Assembly: GCA_965224015.1 (NCBI GenBank)
Contig: OZ245032.1
Coordinates: 248,001 to 312,000 of the forward strand
Direction: 5' to 3'
Origin: CBDCVD01 sp965224015
Lineage (GTDB): Bacteria; Pseudomonadota; Alphaproteobacteria; Rhizobiales; CBDCVD01
DNA: 64,000 nucleotides
A program made the translations under genes and the position numbers. Positions 25,468 to 33,950 of this stretch are shown in pieces (within the stretch, counting starts at the first letter, position 1; every line of letters starts with the position of its first letter). The notes under the pieces are model-generated. The model did no database searches. It saw only the letters and a list, made by a program, of their open reading frames with translations, and was not told the origin of the DNA.

Positions 25468-27129
25468 ATGCTGGCCGCCTTATCCATTCGTGACGTCGTC
25501 CTGATCGATCGTCTTGAAATTTTATTCAAACCTGGATTTACGGTTCTTACCGGAGAGACCGGGGCGGGCAAGTCTGTTCTGCTGGATGCCCTATCCCTGG
25601 CTCTTGGAGCCCGAGGGGCCGCAAGCCTTGTGCGTTCCGGCCAGGACAACGCCGTGGTGAGCGCGGCTTTTGATGTTCCCATCGATCATCCGGTGCGTAC
25701 CAGCCTGGCTGCCCATGGTCTTGACGACGAAGGGGACGTGATCCTGCGTCGCATACAGGCGCGCGATGGACGCAGCCGCGCCTTTATCAACGACCAACCC
25801 GTCAGCATCGCTGTCATGCGTGAGATCGGGGCCATGCTTGTAGAGTTGCATGGTCAGCATGACGATCGGGCGCTGATCGACACCGGTCAGCACCGGCTTT
25901 TACTGGACGCGTTTGGCGATCTGAACACATTGATCAAAAAGACCGCCACGGCGTTCGCCACCCTAAGCGAGGCAAACCAGGCTCTGGCACGGACAAAGGC
26001 GCAGGTCGCCAAATCGCAGAGCGACTTCGACTATCTCACCCATGCGGTTGAAGAACTCCAGACCCTGGCACCGATTGCGGGTGAGGAAGACGAACTGGCG
26101 AGCAAGCGCCAGCGCCTGATGCGAGCCGAATCGATGATGGCCGATCTGCAAGAGGCGCAAGCCGCGATGGACGAACCCTCATCGACCCTTGCGGCCCTGG
26201 CGCGGCGGCTGCAGCGGCGCGCAGATACGCTACCAGGGGTCCTGGATGACACGCTTAATGGATTAGACCGCGCCCTTGCCGGGCTGGAAGAGGCGCAACG
26301 GGCCCTGCACCGGCTCATTGAGGAGAGTACGTTTTCCGCGCAAGACCTTGAGGCCATTGAGGAGCGCCTGTTTGCCCTGCGCCAATTGGCCCGCAAGCAC
26401 AACATTGCGCCCGATGCCCTGGGGTCATTGCTTGCCGGTTTTGTCGCCGATCTGGCTGCCATTGATGCGCACGAACAGGAACTCAAGCTGCGCGAGATAA
26501 AGGCGAATGAGGCCCTCGCCGCCTACCACAAGGCCGCGGCAACCTTGAGTAACAAACGAAAGCGCATCGCCAAATCCCTTGCCAGTGCCGTTAACAGTGA
26601 GCTTCCCGCCTTGAAACTGAAAGAGGCACGCTTTTCTGTTCATCTTGCATCTGATCCTGAACGCATTGCCGAGACCGGCTATGATAGGATTGAATTCTGG
26701 GTCCAGACCAACCCCGGTACCTTGGCGGGGCCCATGATAAAGGTTGCCTCAGGGGGGGAACTATCGCGCCTGCTTCTGGCCCTGAAGGTGGTGCTCGCCG
26801 ACAAGGGATCGGCCCCGTGCCTGGTGTTTGACGAAATCGACACAGGGGCTGGCGGCGCGGTGGCCGATGCGATCGGCAAGCGTCTGTTCCGGCTGGGACA
26901 GAATGTACAGACTCTGGCCATTACCCACGCGCCGCAGGTGGCGGCACGGGCGCAGCATCACTGCTTGATTACCAAAAGCGCCGCATCACGCAAGCTTGTG
27001 GTTACGGATTTGACGGTCCTGGATGAGGCCGAGCGGCGCGAAGAACTGGCCCGCATGCTGGCGGGGGCGAAGATCACCTCTGAGGCGCGCGCAGCCGCAG
27101 ACAAATTGCTAACGGGAACCCATGGCTGA
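25468..27129 (+). CDS. recN: DNA repair protein RecN
   Basis: An SMC-like ATPase of double-strand break repair. Walker A GETGAGKSVLLDAL is near residue 31; a long coiled-coil-rich Ala/Glu/Arg middle follows; the ABC signature SGGELSRLLLALK and Walker B LVFDEIDTGAGG are in the C-terminal third. 553 aa is normal. Its end overlaps ligA by 8 bases, making a DNA repair operon recN-ligA. Confidence 0.95.
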   Translation: MLAALSIRDVVLIDRLEILFKPGFTVLTGETGAGKSVLLDALSLALGARGAASLVRSGQDNAVVSAAFDVPIDHPVRTSLAAHGLDDEGDVILRRIQARDGRSRAFINDQPVSIAVMREIGAMLVELHGQHDDRALIDTGQHRLLLDAFGDLNTLIKKTATAFATLSEANQALARTKAQVAKSQSDFDYLTHAVEELQTLAPIAGEEDELASKRQRLMRAESMMADLQEAQAAMDEPSSTLAALARRLQRRADTLPGVLDDTLNGLDRALAGLEEAQRALHRLIEESTFSAQDLEAIEERLFALRQLARKHNIAPDALGSLLAGFVADLAAIDAHEQELKLREIKANEALAAYHKAAATLSNKRKRIAKSLASAVNSELPALKLKEARFSVHLASDPERIAETGYDRIEFWVQTNPGTLAGPMIKVASGGELSRLLLALKVVLADKGSAPCLVFDEIDTGAGGAVADAIGKRLFRLGQNVQTLAITHAPQVAARAQHHCLITKSAASRKLVVTDLTVLDEAERREELARMLAGAKITSEARAAADKLLTGTHG

Positions 27130-29281
27130 CAACAAACATCCGCCCCGCTCTTACGCTGGCCTGGAGGTTGCCAGTCTGAGCGCCCAGCAGGCACAGGTGG
27201 AACTTGCGCGCCTGGCCCGTGCGATCGCCGCTCATGACCAGGCTTATTACCAGCGTGACGCCCCCGATATCTCAGACGCAGCCTATGACGCGCTGCGTCA
27301 ACGCAACGCGGCCATAGAGGCGCATTTTCCCGACCTTGTGCGCTCCGACAGCCCCTCAAAGCACGTTGGTGCCAAGCCGGCGCAAGGTTTCGCCAAAGCC
27401 ACCCATGCCCAGCCGATGCTGTCCCTGGGTAACGCTTTCAGCGGCGATGATATCACCAGTTTTATCGACCGCATCCGCCGTTACCTGGGCCTTGATCAGG
27501 ACACGGCGATTGCCATGACGGCGGAGCCGAAAATCGATGGTCTTTCGGCGAACCTGCGCTATGAAAAGGGGCGGCTGACTTTGGGTGCCACCCGTGGTGA
27601 TGGCCATGTGGGCGAGGACGTAACTGCCAATCTTTTGACACTTGATGATATTCCTGCCTGCCTGAAGGGGGCGAAGGCACCGGAGCTAATCGAGATACGT
27701 GGTGAGGTGTACTTACCCCATTCGCAGTTTGCCGCCATGAACGCGCGCCAGGAAGCCGAAGGCAAGCCCGCCTATGTGAACCCGCGTAATGCCGCGGCCG
27801 GCTCCCTGCGTCAGCTTGACGCTGCTGTTACCGCTGGCAGGGGCCTGCGTTTTTTTGCCTATGCGTGGGGTGAGGCCAGTTCTCTTGCCGCCGACACCCA
27901 GGCGGGCATGATTGAGATACTCGCCCACTGGGGGTTCCCGGTTAACCCCCTGACACGCCTTTGCACCGGCACCGTCGAGGCGCTGGCCTATTATGAAGAT
28001 ATCGAAGCGCAGCGCGCCAGTCTCGGGTACGATATTGACGGGGTTGTCTACAAGGTCAACCGCCTTGATTGGCAGGAGCGACTTGGTTTTTCCGGACGCG
28101 CACCGCGTTGGGCCATTGCGCACAAATTTCCTGCCGAAACAGCAACCACAATTGTCAATGCCATCGATATTCAGGTTGGGCGCACCGGAGCTTTGACCCC
28201 CGTTGCTAAACTTGCCCCCGTAACCGTAGGCGGTGTTGTCGTTTCCAATGCGACGCTTCACAACGAAGACGAAATCGCACGCAAGGACGTGCGCATCGGC
28301 GATACCGTCGTCGTGCAGCGGGCCGGCGATGTCATTCCGCAGATAACCAATGTGATCACATCCAAACGTCCTGCCGAATCAATGGCCTTTGCCTATCCAA
28401 CCCGGTGTCCGGTATGCGACAACCCGGCTGTCCGCGAGATCAATCCCGGAACCGGTAAAGAAGATGCCGTGCGCCGATGCACAGGCGGGCTCGTCTGTCC
28501 GGCGCAAACCCTGGAGCGGCTTAAGCACTTCGTCTCTCGTGATGCTTTTGACATTGAGGGGCTTGGCGCCAAACAGATTGAGGGATTTTTCTCCGACCCT
28601 GATCTTGCGGTGAAATCTCCAGCGGATATTTTTACCCTGCGCGCACGCGATGAAGCCAATCAGGACAGGCTTTATGGCCGTGATGGGTGGGGGGAGCGTT
28701 CCGCGACCAAGCTGTTTGATGCAATCGACGCGCGCCGCCACATTGATCTGAGCCGGTTTATTTATGCGCTCGGTATTCGCCATGTGGGGGCCTCGACCGC
28801 TAGATTGCTGGCGCACCATTATGGGTCATTAAACGCCTGGCAGCAGGCCATGCAGGCAGCTGCCGATGAGACAGGCGAGGCATGGGCCGATCTTGTTGCC
28901 ATTGATGGGGTCGGCGTGGCCGTCGGGCGGGCAATTACTGCTTTTTTTACCCATGAACAATCCCAACAGGCGCTCACCGCGTTACTGGCCGAAGTGACAG
29001 TTAATGATGCGCCCCAGAGTGGTAACGTCTTCGATCAAAGCACCATTGCCGGCAAAACGGTGGTGTTTACGGGCAGTTTGCAAAAGATGACACGGCGTGA
29101 GGCCAAAGATATGGCGGAACGCTTGGGCGCCAAGGTCTCAGGCTCGGTTTCAGCTAAAACCAATCTCGTGGTTGCCGGATCGGGCGCTGGATCAAAAAAG
29201 AAAAAAGCAGAGACCCTTGGCATTAAGGTTATTGATGAGGCTGCATGGTTTGCGCTGATCGGCACCGATGAAAACATGTAG
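27122..29281 (+). CDS. ligA: NAD-dependent DNA ligase
   Basis: Seals nicks in replication and repair using NAD. The adenylation domain has the nucleophile motif EPKIDGLSANLRYE with the KxDG lysine near residue 139. An OB fold follows, then the zinc-binding CPVCDNP...CTGGLVC, helix-hairpin-helix repeats, and a C-terminal BRCT domain from about 640. 719 aa is typical. Start ATG 27122 overlaps recN. Confidence 0.96.
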   Translation: MADNKHPPRSYAGLEVASLSAQQAQVELARLARAIAAHDQAYYQRDAPDISDAAYDALRQRNAAIEAHFPDLVRSDSPSKHVGAKPAQGFAKATHAQPMLSLGNAFSGDDITSFIDRIRRYLGLDQDTAIAMTAEPKIDGLSANLRYEKGRLTLGATRGDGHVGEDVTANLLTLDDIPACLKGAKAPELIEIRGEVYLPHSQFAAMNARQEAEGKPAYVNPRNAAAGSLRQLDAAVTAGRGLRFFAYAWGEASSLAADTQAGMIEILAHWGFPVNPLTRLCTGTVEALAYYEDIEAQRASLGYDIDGVVYKVNRLDWQERLGFSGRAPRWAIAHKFPAETATTIVNAIDIQVGRTGALTPVAKLAPVTVGGVVVSNATLHNEDEIARKDVRIGDTVVVQRAGDVIPQITNVITSKRPAESMAFAYPTRCPVCDNPAVREINPGTGKEDAVRRCTGGLVCPAQTLERLKHFVSRDAFDIEGLGAKQIEGFFSDPDLAVKSPADIFTLRARDEANQDRLYGRDGWGERSATKLFDAIDARRHIDLSRFIYALGIRHVGASTARLLAHHYGSLNAWQQAMQAAADETGEAWADLVAIDGVGVAVGRAITAFFTHEQSQQALTALLAEVTVNDAPQSGNVFDQSTIAGKTVVFTGSLQKMTRREAKDMAERLGAKVSGSVSAKTNLVVAGSGAGSKKKKAETLGIKVIDEAAWFALIGTDENM

Positions 29282-29342
29282 CCGGGCCTCTCTATTAACG
29301 GCCATCACCCTGCCCGCTTCCCCTTCCAACTGCCTAATTCGA

Positions 29343-29357
29343 TTAAAATTTGCTTAA
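29343..29357 (+). promoter_or_regulatory. CtrA-like box upstream of ccrM
   Basis: TTAA (29343-29346), seven bases, TTAA (29354-29357): the full CtrA site. It is about 120 bases before the ccrM start. In Caulobacter the ccrM promoter is activated by CtrA late in the cell cycle, so position and gene agree with that control. Confidence 0.6.
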
Positions 29358-29478
29358 GCGAGGCCATAATTTCCGATACATTTCCACGTCAAAATTTTCA
29401 GTTTTCAGTATGCCATTAAGTGCGCTTTAACGTAAATCGTCCATTGTGAGCCCAAGCTCAGCATATAGGTATTGCGTA

Positions 29479-30636
29479 ATGGCTGTTCTGCGGAACGGGG
29501 CGCTCACGCGGGCGTCCCGCTCTTTTTCTGGTGCATCAAACAAAACACCTCTCGCGCTGGACACGGTGCAGGTGGGCGACTGTGTGGCGTGCCTTGAGCG
29601 CCTGCCGGCAAAGTCGATTGACGTTATCTTTGCGGACCCCCCTTACAATTTGCAACTTGATGGAGAGCTTCTGCGCCCCAACAATTCTCGCGTGGACGGG
29701 GTCGATCATAGCTGGGACCAGTTTTCATCCTTTGCCGCCTATGATGCCTTTACCCGGGCCTGGCTCCTGGCCTGCCGCAGGGTTCTCAAACCGGAGGGTA
29801 CTTTGTGGGTCATCGGCTCCTATCACAATATATTCCGCGTCGGCACCATTGTTCAGGATCTCGGGTTCTGGATTTTAAATGATATTGTCTGGCGCAAGTC
29901 GAACCCGATGCCGAATTTTCGTGGCCGGCGGTTTACCAATGCCCATGAAACCCTCATCTGGGCCGCCCGCGATGAAAGGGCCAAAGGCTATACTTTCAAC
30001 TACGACGCCATGAAAAGCCTGAATGAGGATATTCAAATGCGCTCCGACTGGCTGTTGCCGATCTGTTCAGGAGGGGAACGGCTTAAGGGTCCCGACGGCA
30101 AGAAGGTGCACCCTACGCAAAAGCCGGAAAGTCTTCTGGCTCGGGTTATTCTGGCGTCAACACAGGTGGGCCAGGTGATTCTGGATCCGTTTTTCGGGAC
30201 CGGTACAACCGGCGCTGTTGCCAAGCGCCTGGGGCGGCACTTCATCGGCATCGAGCGCGAACGTGCTTATGCGGATGCGGCCATGGCGCGTATTTCGGCA
30301 ATTGTGCCGCTTGATGACGAGGCTTTGCGTGTTACCCGCGGCAAGCGTGCCTTACCGCGGGTTCCGTTTGGTCAATTGCTTGAGGCTGGGCTTCTTGTAC
30401 CGGGAATTGAGCTTAGTGATGTGCGGCAAAAACATACAGCGATCGTGCGTGCTGACGGTAGCCTCAAGGCGGGGGCGTTTACGGGCTCAATTCACAAGGT
30501 TGGTGCTCATGTGCAGGGGGCATCGGCGTGTAACGGCTGGACATTCTGGCATTACAAGAACCCAAAGACCGGAGGTCTGCGCGCCATAGATCACCTGCGC
30601 CAGAACCTGCGCAATCAACGGGAAAACGCCGCCTAA
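29479..30636 (+). CDS. ccrM: Cell-cycle regulated adenine-N6 DNA methyltransferase (GANTC), CcrM-type
   Basis: An orphan beta-class methyltransferase expected to methylate A in GANTC. The catalytic motif DPPYNLQL comes first, followed by SWDQFSSFAAYDAFTRAWL, GSYHNIFRVG, NDIVWRKSNPMPNF and the SAM motif DPFFGTGTTG, an arrangement and wording very close to Caulobacter CcrM. The C-terminal DNA-specificity extension (FTGSIHKVGAHVQGASACNG) is also present. ATG 29479 is chosen; a GTG at 29446 is possible. It has about 25 more N-terminal residues than Caulobacter CcrM. There is no partner restriction gene. Confidence 0.95.
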   Translation: MAVLRNGALTRASRSFSGASNKTPLALDTVQVGDCVACLERLPAKSIDVIFADPPYNLQLDGELLRPNNSRVDGVDHSWDQFSSFAAYDAFTRAWLLACRRVLKPEGTLWVIGSYHNIFRVGTIVQDLGFWILNDIVWRKSNPMPNFRGRRFTNAHETLIWAARDERAKGYTFNYDAMKSLNEDIQMRSDWLLPICSGGERLKGPDGKKVHPTQKPESLLARVILASTQVGQVILDPFFGTGTTGAVAKRLGRHFIGIERERAYADAAMARISAIVPLDDEALRVTRGKRALPRVPFGQLLEAGLLVPGIELSDVRQKHTAIVRADGSLKAGAFTGSIHKVGAHVQGASACNGWTFWHYKNPKTGGLRAIDHLRQNLRNQRENAA

Positions 30637-30640
30637 AATA

Positions 30641-30727
30641 GAGCCTGTTATGCCCGGCCCGCAGGCTGCTGGTCGGTGCTCAATAGACGTTTCCAACCAG
30701 AAAGCAGCACTCACTTGACACGCTCTA
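30641..30727. repeat. Family A element between convergent ccrM and znuA
   Basis: Left end TAGAGCCTGTTATG (30641), right end TTGACACGCTCTA (ends 30727): imperfect terminal inverted repeats flanked by TA, about 87 bp. The final CTA is the znuA stop on the minus strand. Confidence 0.65.
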
Positions 30728-31774
30728 GCGCGCGGCGGACAGGCACCCGCGCATGGAAGCCGCCATGTTGCGGATCAGATGAAAGTATAGTTCACGGCCA
30801 TCCTCAAGGGTCGCCCCAAGCGGATCCAGTATTGCCGCTCTGGCGCTGGAGCCCTGGGTGACTGTTGCGACGAGCTGGGAGGGAAACTGGGGTTCGGAAA
30901 AAGCGCAAACCACGTCAAGCCGCGCAATGTTGTCTAGCAGTTTGGAAATGCGCTCAGCGCCGGGCTTGATTTCCGGATTAAGGGTGATGGCCCCCGCAGA
31001 GGCAAGTCCAAAACGTTGCTCGAAATAAGGATAAGCGTCGTGAAAGACAATGTAGGTTTTGCCTTTTACAGGCGTTAGTGTTTTCTGTACCTCTTCTGTC
31101 AGGTCATCAAGACGGTGAAGCAGATTATCGGCATTGCGCGCATATATGGCGCTATTGGCCGGATCAGTCTCGCTCAGGGCCCGCGCGATGGCACCGACAA
31201 TCACCTTGGCATTTTGCGGATCCAGCCAGACATGGGTGTTGAACGTGCCCGCATGGCTGTGCTCGTGATCGCCGTCCTCGCGCTCGTCGTTGTGCGCCTG
31301 TTTGTGTTCGTCCTCGTTCTCGTGCTCGTCACGGTGAGCTTCCTCGTGTTCGTCCTCGTTCTCGTGCTCGTCGTGGTCATCACGGTGATTGTTTGCGGCC
31401 GCGTCGCCATGCCTATCGAGATCATTGCGATCCCAGGGAATCCTGGTCAGGCCGGGCACATCAAGCAACGTGACCACATGGGCTTTTTGTGCAATCGTCT
31501 GAATCGGCTTTTGCATAAAATTCGAAACACCCGCCCCCAACCAAAAAATCACGTCAGCCGTTTCAATCTGTGCCGCCTGTGAAGGCTTTAAACTATAAAC
31601 ATGGGGTGAGGCAGCGCCCTGGACGATCAAGCTTGGCGCTCCCACGCCCTCCATAACCCCTGCAACCAGGGAATGGATAGGCTTAATTGATGTGACAACC
31701 TTGATTTCGCCATGGGCCGCCGTCGAGGCCAAAGCCAGGCATGCCGCCACAATAGAAAATTGTAAATGTTTCAC
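30725..31774 (-). CDS. znuA: High-affinity zinc uptake substrate-binding protein
   Basis: The periplasmic Zn receptor of ZnuABC (cluster A-I family). It begins with signal peptide MKHLQFSIVAACLALASTAAHG. Zn-ligand regions are GAASPHVYSLKPSQ, FNTHVWLDPQNAK and VFHDAYPYFEQRF. Between the first two is a highly charged His/Asp/Glu loop (about residues 125-180) built from a near-duplicate unit containing DEHENEDEH, typical of metal-capturing loops. 349 aa. It is divergent from znuC across Zur boxes. Its stop is the terminal TAG of a family A element. Confidence 0.95.
   Translation of the reverse strand: MKHLQFSIVAACLALASTAAHGEIKVVTSIKPIHSLVAGVMEGVGAPSLIVQGAASPHVYSLKPSQAAQIETADVIFWLGAGVSNFMQKPIQTIAQKAHVVTLLDVPGLTRIPWDRNDLDRHGDAAANNHRDDHDEHENEDEHEEAHRDEHENEDEHKQAHNDEREDGDHEHSHAGTFNTHVWLDPQNAKVIVGAIARALSETDPANSAIYARNADNLLHRLDDLTEEVQKTLTPVKGKTYIVFHDAYPYFEQRFGLASAGAITLNPEIKPGAERISKLLDNIARLDVVCAFSEPQFPSQLVATVTQGSSARAAILDPLGATLEDGRELYFHLIRNMAASMRGCLSAAR
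31240..31395 (-). repeat. His/Glu/Asp-rich coding repeat in znuA
   Basis: Tandem degenerate units coding DEHENEDEH, separated by ...EEAHR and ...KQAHN, make the acidic His-loop. The DNA is built from GAACGAGGACGAACACG-like blocks and is likely to vary in length. Confidence 0.75.
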
Positions 31775-31866
31775 AATTGCTTTCCTGTATAGTTTGCTGT
31801 GATGTTTCGACTCCGATCCAGGACATGGCGCGCCCTTTATTATCGGTTCGGGTTCATTAAAAGTTT

Positions 31867-31884
31867 GTAATGTTATAACATTAC
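31867..31884. promoter_or_regulatory. Zur operator, perfect 18-bp palindrome
   Basis: GTAATGTTATAACATTAC is a perfect palindrome with the TGTTATAACA core of Zur boxes, about 95 bases upstream of the znuA start and 140 upstream of znuC. With zur itself in the locus, Zn-dependent repression of both arms is likely. Confidence 0.8.
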
Positions 31885-31885
31885 A

Positions 31886-31900
31886 TGTTATTGTATAACA
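31886..31900. promoter_or_regulatory. Second Zur-like half-palindrome
   Basis: TGTTATTGTATAACA, an imperfect dyad directly next to the first box. Two adjacent sites suggest cooperative binding or one site per divergent promoter. Confidence 0.55.
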
Positions 31901-31978
31901 TATATCAACGCGCTATGCAATGCAATAATGGGTCGTCAATTGACGTTTCCCGCTCATTAATTTTGATGCACTTTGCTA

Positions 31979-32006
31979 TACAAATGTTTCACGTGAAACA
32001 TTTGTA
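31979..32006. promoter_or_regulatory. parS centromere site (ParB binding)
   Basis: The core 31985-32000, TGTTTCACGTGAAACA, is a canonical bacterial parS sequence. The dyad extends perfectly to 28 bp (31979-32006). It lies directly upstream of the znuC ribosome-binding site AGGGAAGG. ParB would nucleate here for origin segregation, which places the window in the origin domain. Confidence 0.8.
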
Positions 32007-32019
32007 GGGAAGGCCACTT

Positions 32020-32844
32020 ATGATGAACACATCTCTTGTTACACTTGATGATGCCGGCGTGCGGCGCGGCGGCCGATGGCTGGTGCGTGGGGTCGACCTT
32101 GCCGTTCACCGCGGCGAAATCCTCACCCTGATTGGCCCCAACGGTTCGGGCAAGTCGACAACGGCGAAGTTGATCCTTGGTATTTTGTCCCCCGACGAAG
32201 GACAGGTGGCACGTGACCCCCAGGCGCGTATTGCTTACGTTCCGCAAAAGATCATGATTGACCGCAACCTGCCCCTGACAGTAAACCGGTTTATGCGGCT
32301 TACGCAGGACCTGGGAAACGCACAGATCGAGGCAGCGCTTGCCCGCACGGCGTTGGCGCATCTTGCCGATGCGCAGGTGCATACGCTTTCCGGTGGCGAG
32401 TTTCAGCGCGCCATGCTCGCCCGAGCCATTGCCCAAGAGCCGGATTTTCTGGTTTTGGATGAGCCGGTCCAGGGGGTCGACTATTCCGGAGAGATCGCCC
32501 TTTATGAGCTGATCGCGGCTCTTCGCGATGAACTGGGGTGCGCAATCGTGCTTGTTTCTCACGATCTTCACGTTGTCATGGCGGCAACGGACCAGGTGGT
32601 GTGTCTGAACGGCCATGTCTGCTGCACGGGAACGCCAGACGTGGTAGCCAGCAGCCACGAGTACAGACAATTGTTCGGCATCGACGCTGATCCTGCATTG
32701 GCGCTTTATAGGCACCATCATGATCACACCCATATGCCGGATGGACGCATTCATCGCGCTTACGCCCATGCTGATCCGCAAGCCCACGTCCAGGGTGGCA
32801 GCGGGGATACCCGTGTAAACACCACTATAGCAAAATGCGTTTAG
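32020..32844 (+). CDS. znuC: Zinc ABC transporter ATPase
   Basis: Energises zinc import with ZnuB. Walker A is GPNGSGKSTTAK near residue 43, signature LSGGEFQRAMLARA, Walker B FLVLDEPVQGVD, H-loop VLVSHDLHVV. A His-rich C-terminal part (YRHHHDHTHMPDG) is typical of ZnuC. 274 aa. The last codons TIAKCV and the TAG stop lie in the beginning of a family B repeat (32824-32964), so the tail was acquired from it. Confidence 0.95.
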   Translation: MMNTSLVTLDDAGVRRGGRWLVRGVDLAVHRGEILTLIGPNGSGKSTTAKLILGILSPDEGQVARDPQARIAYVPQKIMIDRNLPLTVNRFMRLTQDLGNAQIEAALARTALAHLADAQVHTLSGGEFQRAMLARAIAQEPDFLVLDEPVQGVDYSGEIALYELIAALRDELGCAIVLVSHDLHVVMAATDQVVCLNGHVCCTGTPDVVASSHEYRQLFGIDADPALALYRHHHDHTHMPDGRIHRAYAHADPQAHVQGGSGDTRVNTTIAKCV

Positions 32845-32964
32845 ATGGAATCATGGGGCTCCAGCATTGTTTTTGCATTTTGCTATAGATTCCAGGGCGA
32901 TCAGCTTTATACGTTTAGTTGTCCCCAAAGCAAAATGGGTACACCTAAACGTATGCTGATCTAG
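32824..32964 (+). repeat. Family B repeat, composite copy between znuC and znuB
   Basis: Contains a 14-bp perfect inverted repeat CTATAGCAAAATGC (32824-32837) / GCATTTTGCTATAG (32875-32888), then a second dyad with TACGTTTAG and CTAAACGTATGCTGATCTAG. It separates two genes that are normally tightly linked and could attenuate znuB-zur transcription. Confidence 0.8.
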
Positions 32965-32984
32965 CGGATCAAAAGAGGGCTCTC

Positions 32985-33950
32985 ATGTTTGACGATTTTT
33001 TTGTGCGTGCCATGGTTGCCGGCGTAGGCGTGGCGGTCATTGCCGGCCCTTTGGGATGTTTTGTTGTGTGGCGGCGGTTGGCCTATTTTGGTGAGACCCT
33101 GGCGCATTCGGCGCTGTTGGGCGTGGCCCTTGGATTTGCCTTGCAGATCAATCTTAGCCTTGCCGTATTCGTTGTATCTGCGGCCATAGCCATGGCGCTT
33201 GTATTGTTACAGCAGCGCCAAATGCTCCATTCAGATACCCTTTTGGGACTTCTCTCCCACGGGTCACTGGCTTTGGGTCTTGTCATTATCGCCTTAATGA
33301 GCTGGCTGCAGGTTGACCTGCTCGGCCTTTTGTTTGGCGATATTCTTTCTGTTTCGACAACGGATATTGCCATTGTATATGGGGGAGGGTTATTGATTCT
33401 GGGGGTGTTGGTGGCAATCTGGCGGCCGCTTTTCGCCGCGACTGTCAGCGGCGAACTGGCCAAGGCCGAGGGCGGGCACCCTCTGGCGGTAAACCTCATT
33501 TTTATGCTACTAATGGCCTTGGCCATCGTCATTGCCATGAAGATTGTCGGGGTGCTGCTGATCACGGCGCTGCTGATTATACCGCCTGCGGCTGTCAGGC
33601 GGTTGGCCTCAGGCCCGGAACAAATGGCATTATTTGCGGCTTTGGCGGGGGTTTTGGCGGTGGTTTTGGGGCTGATGGCCTCATTGCGTTGGGACACCCC
33701 ATCGGGGCCGTCCATCGTGGTGGCGGCGCTGGCGTTATTTCTTGTGTCCTTAACGCCTTTTGCTCGCGCTTTGCCGCGGGTGGGAGCGAAAACACATCTG
33801 AACCCTGACCCTGACCCTGATCAGCCAGGACATCGCGGATCTGCGCACGATCACAGCCACAGTCACGCCTCTAATAACCATGGGAAAGACGATCATGTCA
33901 CATCCATCACTGCAGCGACCCCTGACAAAAAACCAAACCCTCGTTTATGA
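32985..33950 (+). CDS. znuB: Zinc ABC transporter permease
   Basis: The membrane channel of ZnuABC. The family start FFVRAMVAGVGVAVIAGPLGCFVVWRR is followed by YFGETLAHSALLGVALG, the conserved ABC-3 permease motif, and 7-8 hydrophobic segments. 321 aa, longer than the usual 260-280 owing to a hydrophilic C-terminal tail rich in Asp-Pro and His (HDHSHSHASNNH), plausibly metal-binding on the cytoplasmic side. The tail-coding DNA overlaps the start of zur by 56 bases. Confidence 0.94.
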   Translation: MFDDFFVRAMVAGVGVAVIAGPLGCFVVWRRLAYFGETLAHSALLGVALGFALQINLSLAVFVVSAAIAMALVLLQQRQMLHSDTLLGLLSHGSLALGLVIIALMSWLQVDLLGLLFGDILSVSTTDIAIVYGGGLLILGVLVAIWRPLFAATVSGELAKAEGGHPLAVNLIFMLLMALAIVIAMKIVGVLLITALLIIPPAAVRRLASGPEQMALFAALAGVLAVVLGLMASLRWDTPSGPSIVVAALALFLVSLTPFARALPRVGAKTHLNPDPDPDQPGHRGSAHDHSHSHASNNHGKDDHVTSITAATPDKKPNPRL

